Shown here: positions 10,605 through 20,600 of the stretch, one piece after another
How the letters are laid out: each line of letters starts with the position of its first letter
Numbering within the stretch: the stretch's first letter is position 1
Source of the DNA: Kribbella amoyensis
Lineage (GTDB): Bacteria; Actinomycetota; Actinomycetes; Propionibacteriales; Kribbellaceae
Assembly: GCF_007828865.1 (NCBI RefSeq)
Contig: NZ_VIVK01000001.1
Coordinates: 4,464,001-4,528,000 of the forward strand
Direction: 5' to 3'
DNA: 64,000 nucleotides
Program-made: the position numbers and the translations under genes
Notes under the pieces: model-generated
What the model was told of the DNA's origin: nothing
Seen by the model: only the letters and a program-made list of their open reading frames with translations
The model's database searches: none

Positions 10605-11146
10605 CCTCGTACGTTGCCCTGCTTCGAGGGATCAACGTCGGCGGACGAAACCCGGTCGGAATGCCCGCGCTTGTCGAGTGCTTCGAGGAATCCGGGTACC
10701 TGAATGTGCGGACGCATCTACAAAGCGGCAATGTCCTGTTCGATACCGACTTGACGGACGGCCTTGAGCTGGAAGCCAGGCTGGACGGCTTGCTCTCCGA
10801 GAGATTCGGTATCTCGATTCCCACCGTGGTCCGGTCGAAAGATGATCTGGCCGGAACGGTCGCCAATGCTCCTGACGGGCACGACTCCGAAGAGCTGCGG
10901 AGCGAAGTGTTCTTTCTGAAACGACCCCTGACCGTCGAAGCCGCGATGCAACAGATGCCCGAACTGCGAGAGGGCGTGGACTCAATCACTCCCGGTGCTG
11001 ATGTGCTCTATTTCTCGCGTGTAGCAGCACAGGCAAGAAAAACGCGCATCACCCGATTCATGAGCCTGCCTGTCTTCCGACAGATGACTGTACGCAGTTG
11101 GCGCACGACAACACGGCTGCTCGAGCTGTCCACGACCCCAGGTTGA
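10601..11146 (+). CDS. DUF1697 domain protein
   Basis: A 181-residue protein with the DUF1697 signature at its N-terminus (YVALLRGINVGGRNPVGMPAL, then GYLNVRTHLQSGNVLFD) and the later VFFLKRPLT region. The function of this widespread family is unknown. The start codon overlaps the RidA stop (ATGA), indicating translational coupling. GC content falls towards the 3' end, with AT-rich codons such as AGA, AAA, ATT and TTT, unlike the surrounding genome. Taken with the adjacent tRNA-Val this suggests the pair arrived by horizontal transfer. Confidence 0.88.
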   Translation: MTSYVALLRGINVGGRNPVGMPALVECFEESGYLNVRTHLQSGNVLFDTDLTDGLELEARLDGLLSERFGISIPTVVRSKDDLAGTVANAPDGHDSEELRSEVFFLKRPLTVEAAMQQMPELREGVDSITPGADVLYFSRVAAQARKTRITRFMSLPVFRQMTVRSWRTTTRLLELSTTPG

Positions 11147-11658
11147 TTGCCGGCCGATCCAAGACCGACCCCAAGCTGGAACAAGCCTCTCAACCTTGGT
11201 CGCCTGTTCCCGGAGCGCCCCATTGCGTCCGCCCCTTCTCACCGGTCGAGATTCCTTCCCGGTCAGCCGTGTCGTCCACGCCGCCCGCTCGTTGTCCAGG
11301 TGGTGACGGCCGCTGATTTCTTAACCATCGGCTGTCCCGATCGGACTCCTCCGGCCCGGCTCGCGGCTGGTAGGGTTCACGGCTGTCGGTCGGCACGATG
11401 ACGCACCCGGTTCGGACCGGTGCGCGGCGTGGTTCCGTCCGGCGGAACGGGGCCTGTTCTGTCGGTGAGAGCGAGACGGGTGTGCCCTGAGCCCGGCTCC
11501 GTCCAGTTGGGGAGGCACGTGTCCGTGGGTCGCCGACTGACAGGCGTCTCCGAGCTTCGGAAGACCAGCTCTGCCCCCGCCCAGCCCCTCCGCCCCGACC
11601 TCTTCTCGCACTGCAGACTGCCCCTTTCGGCCCCGGCCGTGCTGGTGGTGGGATCGGC
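11147..11658. promoter_or_regulatory. Leader region of the megasynthase with two inverted repeats
   Basis: 512 bp with no convincing gene. Two compact inverted repeats lie ~240 bp before the megasynthase start: CCGGT-TCGG-ACCGG (11407-11420) and GTTCCG-TCCGG-CGGAAC (11432-11448). Their 11-bp separation and symmetry look like operator half-sites. I do not see a confident -35/-10 pair. Short open frames here have no family resemblance. Confidence 0.35.
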
Positions 11659-14600
11659 GTGGTGAGGAACGGCGTGGACCGGCCGGCGATCAGTACCGGA
11701 CCGGCCCTGATGATCCCGGCCGGCTATCCCCGCGACCTGCCCAGCGCGCTGCTGCGGGCGGCGCGGGACTTCGGTGCGGCCGGCGTGGTCGAGATCGGCC
11801 CGGACGGCCGCGAGACCCGGCTGGACTTCCCGACCCTGCTCGAGCTGGCCGCGCGGATCCTGGCCGGCCTGCGGGCGAACGGCGTGCGCGCGGGCGACCC
11901 AGCGGTCGTGCACTGCACCGAGCCGGTCGGCTTCTTCGCCGCGTTCTGGGCCTGTGCGCTGGGCGGGATCAGGCCGTTGCCGATCGCACCGGCTCCCGAG
12001 GGCGACCGGTCCGAGGAGGGCCGCGAGCGGCTCCGCCGGATCACCGAGCTGCTGGGCTGGACGGTCCTGATCGGCCGCCCCGCCGACCTGCCCGACGACC
12101 TCGGCCTGCCCGTCCTCGACCCGGACGCGCTCGCCGGACACGAGCCGACCTCGGAGTACCACCGCCCGGCCGCCGACGACGTCGCGCTGCTGATGACGTC
12201 GTCCGGCACCACCACCGGTACGCCGAAGATCATCCAGCTGACCCACCGCGGCCTGGTCGAGTTCGCCGCCGGGACGCCGGCGATGCTGCCGGTCCGGCCG
12301 GGCCAGGTCACGCTGAACTGGCTGCCGCTGGACCAGAGCGGCGCGTTCCTGCTGTACCACCTGCTGCCCGTCTTCACCGGCTGCACGAACATCCACGTCA
12401 GCCCGGACTGGATCCGGGCCGCCCCGCTGCGCTGGCTCGACCTGATGGACCAGCACCGGGTGAACCACTCCTGGGCGCCGAACTTCGGCTACCGCCTGGT
12501 GACCGGCGCGATCGCGGAGGACCCGGACCGGCACTGGGACCTGTCAGCGTTGCGCAGCCTGGTCAGCGGCGGCGAGCAGATCACGGTGCCGGTGACGAGC
12601 GAGTTCCTCCGGCTGACGAACCGCTTCGGTGTCGTTCCGGAGACCTTCGTCGCGGCCTGGGGGATGACCGAGACCGTCACCGGGATCACGTTCGCCCGGC
12701 CCGGCCTGACGCCGAACGTGCACCGGGTCCGGATCTCCGCGTCCGGTGCCGTCGAATGGGTGGACCAGGCAACGACCCCGGGCAAGGTCGCCGTCGCGCG
12801 CCCAGGCAAGGCGCGGACCGAGGCACCCGGCGTCCTGAGCCTGGTCTCGGTGGGCGCCCCGGCACCGGGGACGACGGTCCGCATCGTCGGCCCGAACGGC
12901 GCGGTCCTGCCCGAAGGCCGCATCGGTCAGCTGCAGATCGCCTCCGCCCGCGTCACCCCGGGGTACCTGGGCAACCCGGACGCCGATCGCGCCGCGTTCC
13001 CCGCGGGCAACTGGCCGGCCCGGAAGTGGCTGGCGACGGGCGACCAGGCGTTCATCACCGGCGGCCAGGTGGTCATCACCGGCCGGGACAGCGACCGCAT
13101 CGTCCTCGACGGCCAGAACCACCTGGCCCACGACCTCGAAGCCCTCGCCGGCGCCGTCCCCGGTACGGTCGACGGCCTCGTCGCGGCCTGTGGTGTCGCC
13201 GACCCCGGGACCGGGTCGGACCGCTTGGTCGTGTTCTACGCCGTCACGCCGGAGTCGCCGGAATCCGTTGCCGAGGGCATTCGCCTGGTGCTGTACGAAC
13301 GTCTCGGACTGACCGCTCAGCCGGTGCCGGTGCCGCGGGAGAACTTCCCGACGACTCCCGGCGGCAAGGTCATCCGGCCGCTGCTCAAGCAGCGACTGAT
13401 CGAAGGCACACTCGACCGTCCGGTGCCTGAGCCGGCCGCGCGCGTCCAGGAGGACGACCCGAGCGAGCGGACCACGGAGCTGCCGGTGGTGCGGCTGGCG
13501 TGGCGTCGTGAGCTGAAGGAATCCATCCCGAAGCCGCCGGAACGCCCGACGTTGGGCGGGAGTCGCGAGGACGAGGAGCCCGACGAGGAAGAGCACTTCT
13601 TCGACGGCAAGGCCTTCTCCACGCCGCCGTCCGAGTCCGACGCGGGTGGTGCCGCGGCCGTGGACGATGCCGAGACGACGCTCCTTCCAGCTGTGAGGTC
13701 CAAGCTTGCCGACGCCCAGGCATCCGACACTGCTGCACCGTCGGACGACGGGACGCAGGAAACCGAAGCAGCTCAGCCGGCCGACGACGCTGAGCCGACT
13801 GACAACGCTGAGCTGACTGACAACGCTGAGCTGACCGACAGCGCTCAGCCGACCGAGAGCGTTGAGCCGACCGAGGGCGCTGGGTCGACCGAGAGCGCTG
13901 GGCCGACGGACAGTGCCGAGCCGACGGACAGTACTCGGCTGACCGACGATGGGCAGTCGGCGGCGCTCGTGGAAGCAGCCGACGAGGTGTCCACTGAAGC
14001 ACCGGCCCCGGACGGCGCGGCGACACTTGAGGCGTCTACCGCATCGGAGCAGGCAGCCTCGGCTCAGCTGGATGACGCCGAAACCACAGTCCTCCCTGCC
14101 ATCAAATCCAAGGCCCGGTCGGCTGCGTCGACGCCGACCACGCAGGAAGCCGACCCGGCTGGACCCGCCGACGCTCGACCGTCCTCCGACGCGAGCGCGC
14201 TCACGCTCGAGCAGAGCGCCGAGCCAGAGGTACCTGCCGACGGTCAGTTTGCGGACGAGGTGACGGCAGCGGAGCCGGCCACGCAGGACACCGAATCAAC
14301 CGCACCGGCGGACGCCGAGCCCTCCGCCGACACGAACGCCCCCGCGCTTGCCGAAGCTGCAGAAGCCGCATCTGCTCCAGGCAACACCGACGATGAGGTG
14401 CCCGGCCTGCCGGAAGCAGTCGCGGACGTACCGGCCGAGGTTCCGACCTCGGCGGAACAGGCCTCTGCAGCTCCGTCCGAACCAACGGAAGCCGTCCCGG
14501 CCGACACCCAGCCACAGGTACTAGCTGACGCTCAGCCGGACGTACCGGCGGTATCGACTGACGCTCAGCCGGACGTACAGGCGGTATCGACTGACGATCA

Positions 14601-17600
14601 GCCGGACGTACCCGCGGACGCTGAGTCGGCGGTATCGACTGACGCTCAGCCGGACGTACCCGCGGACGCCGAGCCGGAGCTGAGCGTCGACGGTCTGTCC
14701 GCAGCAACTACGGACGACCAGCCGGAGGTACTCGCGGATGTCGAGTCGGAGGCGCCGGCCGACGGTCTGCCGACCGCGACCACGGACGCCACGACGGCCG
14801 ATCCCGCAGCCGCGCAAACCACCGCCGACGCCAGCGCAACCCCCGACGTACCAGCCGACGCTCAGCTGCCGGCCGAGTTCGACGATCAGCGCCTTGCCGA
14901 AGCGCCTGGCGTAACTCTCGCCGACTCGGCCGCGTCGACAGACGTCGAACCTCTCGCCGGTAAGGACGAGCTGGCCGCCATCACCACGGACGCGCAGCCC
15001 GTCGGTGCGACGGAAGAGCAGCCAGTTGGTACGGCAGACCAGATCGCCGCCGGTTCCGAGGACGAGTCGTCCGTCGGCGCCACGGAGGCGCTGTTGGCTG
15101 GTTCGTTGGTGGAACAGCCGACCGCCGCGGAGCCACAGCTCGCCGATGCACAGGACGAGCAGAACTCCGGCATGGCCGACGAGCTGGTTGGTCCGGCGGT
15201 AGCCCCGGACGAGAAGTTCGCCGAGGCGCCTGACAAGCAGGACGCCGAGACGACCGACGAGCAGCTCGCTCGCGCGGCGGAAGCGGCAAGCGCTACCGCC
15301 GAGGACCGGACCGCTGGCGCGTCGGACAAGCAGGACGCCGAGACGACCGACGAGCAGCTTGACGGTTCGGCGGATGTGCAGGCGGATGCCGCAGAGGAGC
15401 CGTTTGCCGGTGAGCCTGACGCGCTGGACGCCGGCACGGCTGACGAAGAGCTGGCTGATTCTGCCGAGGCGCGGCCTGTCACTGCGCCCGGGGAGCAGAC
15501 GACCGGTACCGGAGTCGGGCAGCTCGCCGCGTCCGGGGAGCTCGCCCGTACGGCTGGTGAGCAGCTCGTCGGTCTCGAGGAGTTCGCCAGTACGACAGGT
15601 GAGCAGCCCGTCGGTCCGGAGGAGGTCTCCGGTGCAGCGGGTGTGCACCCTGTCGGTCCGGAGGAGCTTGCTGGTGCGGCAGGTGAGCGGCCTGCCGGTG
15701 CCGAGGAGGTCGCCGGTACGGGAGGCGAGCAGGTCGTTGGTTCTGGGGAGCAGCTCGCTGGGACCTCGGACGAGCCGTCTAGCGAGGGCGCTGAGGAAAC
15801 GGGCAGCGCTGAACCTCGTGCCGACCTGCAGGAGAGTGTCCCTGCCGACGACGGGAGCGAGACGGCGTCTGTCGCCGCTCGGGCAGATGATTCCGCTGAT
15901 GAGCAGACGGCATCCGATGCCGATGAGCAGAAGCCCTCCGATGCTGATGAGCAGTCTCCTGTCGTGCGCGGGGACGGAATCACTGACGACGAGTCGGATG
16001 CCGAAGCTGAGGATGTGCAGACTGTTGCACCCGCCGAGGCGCAAGAGGTCGCGGCCAGTGAAGAGCAGTCGGACGACCCGACGGCGGACGGAACCGCTGA
16101 GGCCGAGGCGAGTGCTGCCGATGGCGAGCGAGCTGCCGAGGTTCAGGCGCATGCGTCCGCTGACGCCGCGATCGTTCCGGTATCCGCTGATGCGGTAGCA
16201 GGCGAGTCCGGCGACGCAGATGCGGTGACATCCGACGACGTGCCAGGTGGAGTACCCGCTGAGGCGGATGCGTCTGCCGATGGGCCTGTTGTTCTGGCTG
16301 GCGACAAGCAGGTTGCTTCGCCGACGCGGACGCGGGCGGGTTCGCTTGCTGAGGCGCGCGGTGGTGTACGGACTGACGATGAGTCCGCTGGCACTGCGGA
16401 GGTGCGTCGCGGGCCGGTTGCTGCTGAGTTCGAGCGGGCTGTCGACGGTTCTGCGCGGGCTCCCGAAAGGCGGGCGGAGGGCGGGCAGCCAGTTGCGGCG
16501 GAGTTTGCTGGGGTCAGCGCGCCGGTTGGTACTGCCGCAGTGCGTGAGGTTCCTGAGCGCAACCAGAACAGCCCGGTGGAGCAGGTCGCGCGGGCTGAAG
16601 GCGACGCTGTTGATGACCAGGTTGCCGACGGCGCGGCACCCCTCAAGGATCGTGTTGGCGATGGGCTGGTTGTGGCGCCCGCCGTTGATGAAGCTGCCGT
16701 CGTCGACGAGTTGCCGACCGCCCCCGCGCCCGAGCGGGCCGCCGTCGAGCAACCCGTTGCGACCCGGGCGAAGGCCGTTAGTGCTGCTGGACAAGGCGAT
16801 GCCGTCGCCGTTGTCGGGCTTGCCGCGCGGCTGCCCGGGGCTGATGGGTTGGAGCAGTTCTGGGACAACCTGGTCGGTGGGGTCGAGAGCATTCGCCGGT
16901 TCGCTCCGGATGAGGTTCGGGGCGGCGGTGAGGCCTTCGGGGACGACGAGCTGGTTGCCGTCAGTGGCGCGCTGGATGACGTCGAGTCGTTCGATGCCGC
17001 CTACTTCGGGCTCAGTGCACGCGAGGCCGAGCTGACCGATCCCGCGCAGCGGTTGTTCCTGGAGGTTTGCCAGCAGGCGCTCGAACACGGTGGGTACGCC
17101 GGGCCGAGTGGGCGGATCGGCATCTTCGCCGGATCCGGGATGAACCTGTACGCCCAGCAGAACCAGGCCGGGGAGAACCTCGCCACCCGGGTCGCGTACC
17201 GGCTCGGGCTGACCGGGCCCGCGATCGGCGTCCAGGCCGCGTCGTCCTCGTCGTTGGTTGCCGTGCACCTCGCATGTCAGGCCTTGCGCAGTGGGGACGC
17301 GGATCTCGCGCTCGCCGGTGCCGCCGCTGTCCACGTGCCGCAGGCAACGGCTTATCACGCGACCCCCGAGTCGATCATGTCGCCGACCGGGCAGGTGCGG
17401 GCGTTCGACGCGGGAGCCGACGGGACCGTCGGTGGGAACGGTGTCGCCGCGGTACTGCTCAAGCGGCTCGACCAGGCGATCGCGGACGGGGACACGGTGT
17501 ACGCCGTGATCCGGGGTTCCGCGGTGAGCAACGGGGACGGGCAGGTCGAGCTCGTCGAGCGGGCGCTGGAGAAGGCGGGCGTACCGGCCGAGTCGATCAG

Positions 17601-20600
17601 CTATCTCGAGGCCAACGCGGCCGGGTCGGCTGCCGACGACGTCGCCGAGTTCCGCGCGTTGTCGACCGCATTGCGCAAGCACACCGACAAGGTGGGTTTC
17701 TGCACGATCGGCTCCGTCAAGCCGAACATCGGCCACCTGGACAGCGCCGCCGGGATGGCCGGCCTGATCAAGACCGTGCTGATGCTGCAGCACCGGACCC
17801 TGGTCCCGACGATCAACGTCGACAAGCCGCATCCCGAGCTCCCGTTGGCCGGCGGCCCGCTGACGATCGGGACCGAGGTCCGCGACTGGGAGTCCGGGAC
17901 CCCGTTGCGCGCGGGCGTCAGCGCACTCGATGCCCACGGCACCAGTGCACACGTCATCCTCGAAGAGGCGCCGCGCCAGGTTCGCCGCGGCGACGACGGA
18001 CCGGTGGTCCTTCCGTTGTCGGCGCCGGATTCGCATGGCCTGACCGATCTCGCGGCGTTGTTCGGTACCGATCTCGAGGACGGCACCGGGCATCGCCTGA
18101 TCGACCTCGCGAGTACGGCGGCGCTCGGCCGGCCGGCGCATCGGCATCGGATCGCGGTCACCGGATCGTCGGAGCGCGAGCTGGCCGAGGGACTCGGGAC
18201 GGCGATCGCGTCCGAGGTACCGCGGGGTGGCCCCGGTCCGCTCGGGTACGCGTTCACCGGCCAGGGCGCGGCGCGTCGGGGGATGGCGGCCGCGCTCGCC
18301 TCCCGGTTCCCGGTGTTCCGGGCCGTCCTGGACGAGTGCGACAAGGTGTACGCCGAGGAGTTCGGTGGGAGCCTGCTCGACCTGCTGCTCACCCCCGCCG
18401 GTACCGACGGGGTCTGGCCGACCGAGACGGCGCAGCCCGCGTTGTTCGCGTTCGAGTTGGCGCTGGCGCGGTTGTGGCAGTCGTTCGGGGTGCAGCCCGC
18501 GTTGGTCGTCGGGCACAGCGTGGGCGAGTACGCCGCTCTGTGCGTGGCCGACGCGCTGTCGTTGGCGGACGGCGTCCGGTTGACGGCCAAGCGCGGCGAG
18601 CTGATGCAGCGCGGTACCGTGCCGGGCGCGATGGTCGCGGTCCGCGCCGACGCGGATCGAGTGCGGGAGCTGGCGCAGACGCCAGGCGTTGAGGTTGCTG
18701 CGGGCAACGGTCCGCAGTCGTTCGTCCTGGCTGGGTCCGAGGTGATCGTCGGGCAGCTGGCCGAACAGCTCGACCGGCTCGAGGTCGCGTGGCAGCGGCT
18801 GGACGTGGATCGCGCGTTCCACAGCTCGCTGGTGGACCCGATCCTCGCGGACTTCGCGGCCGTGGTCGCGGGGATCAAGCTGAAGCCGTTGCGGCTGCCG
18901 ATGGTGTCGTCGTGGTCGGGTGAACTGCTGGAGAGCGGCACGATCCTCGACAGCGACTACCTGGTCGGGCAACTGCGCCAGCCGGTGCTCTTCGGCGACG
19001 CGGTCGAGGCGTTGACCGCGGCCGGCTGCCGTCGTTTCCTCGAGCTCGGCCCGGACGCCGTACTCAGCCCGGCCGGCCGCCGGATCGCCCCGAACAGCAC
19101 GTGGATCCCGGCCCAGCGTCTCGGCCAGGACCCCGTCCTCGCGACGATGAACGGCCTCGCCGAGCTGTATCTGCAGGGCACAGAGATCACCTGGTCGAAG
19201 GTGTACCCGGACGGTGGGCGCGTTCCGCTGCCGACGTACCCGTTCCGTCGGATCCACCACCCGGTCGACCCGAGCGCCCGCCCGGTCGCGCGGATCCACC
19301 AGCCGGCCGTGGAGGAGGAGCGCCCGGTCGAGCGGACGTCGGGATCGCTCAAGCGCATCCCGCTGGACCCGCCGCCGGCCAGCGCGAAGGCGGCCGAGCC
19401 GGAGGTCGAGCCGGCCGAGCCGGACAGCTCCCCGTTCGCCATCCCGGCCGACGACCACGACCGGCCGGCCACCGTGCGCCCGACCGTCCCAGAGGTTGCC
19501 GCAGGCACCGAAGTCAAGGTGAAGCTGGTCACCGGCAAGAAGTCCCAACGCGCCGCCGAGGCCATCCAGACCGGAGTCGACGCGAAGGCCGACGTCGACG
19601 CGAAGGCCGGCGTGCCGGGCGAGGCCGCGGCGGTATCCGCGAAGGCGACCCCTGCCGCTGAGGCCGAGAGCCGTCCGTTGCAGGCGGCGGAGCCGGGCGC
19701 CGAGATGGCCGCGGCGGACGTAGCAGCCGAACCTTCCGAGCATGCGGTTGCTGCTGCTGAGGGTGTCAGTGCTGAAGCGCAGGTCGCTGACACGGAGGTT
19801 GTTGACGAAAGGGCCACTGAAGCAGAGGCCACTGAAGCAGAGGGTGCCGAGACCGCTGAAGTACAGGCTGCTGAAGTCCGAGCTGCCCACGCGGAGGTTG
19901 CTGACGCCGGGGACGTTGCGGCGGATGCTCTGGATGCGGCTGAGCGGTACCGGGAGGCGCTGGGCGTTGTCCTGGACCTGACGGGTGAGCAATTGGGGTT
20001 GGATCCCTACGACGTCACCGTGGACCACACCTTCGTCGAGCTCGGCGCGGATTCGCTGTCGATGCTGCGGGTCGTCGAGGTGGTGGCTCAGCGGTTCGAC
20101 GTCGAGGTCGCGGTCAGCGAGTTGTTCGACGAGCTGAAGACCCCGCACCAGCTCGCCTCCGCGGTGGCTTCGCGGACGAACCCGGGCGGCCCCGTCGATC
20201 CCCTCGACCTGCTCACTCCGCCGGCCCCGGTCGAGGAGCCGCAGGACTCGCGGGCCGCGCTCGCGGTTCTCGGTTCCGGGCTCGCCGAACTGGCGGCGAA
20301 GGTCGACGCGGCCGCCGCAGCGACCAGCGAGGCCGAGCTCCCCGGATCGGGCATGGCCGCGCTGATGTCGCAGCAGCTGCGCGTCGCGAGCCAACTGGTC
20401 GAGGGCGTCACCAAGCTGATGCACGAACAGCTCGCCCTCCTGACCGAAGCGACCCCGTTGGCCGCGACCGCCCCGCCCGAAAACCCCAACCAGGCAAAGC
20501 CGGCGAACACCGAGGTCCTCGACGCACTCGACGAAGCCACGGCCACCCAGAAGCAGGACGAAAGACAGGACTCGGCGCCGATCCCCGGCACCGAGCAGGA

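Noticed and set aside
10118-11658. Attachment site for an integrated element at tRNA-Val
   Set aside because: No second copy of the tRNA 3' end was found downstream by eye, and there is no integrase.
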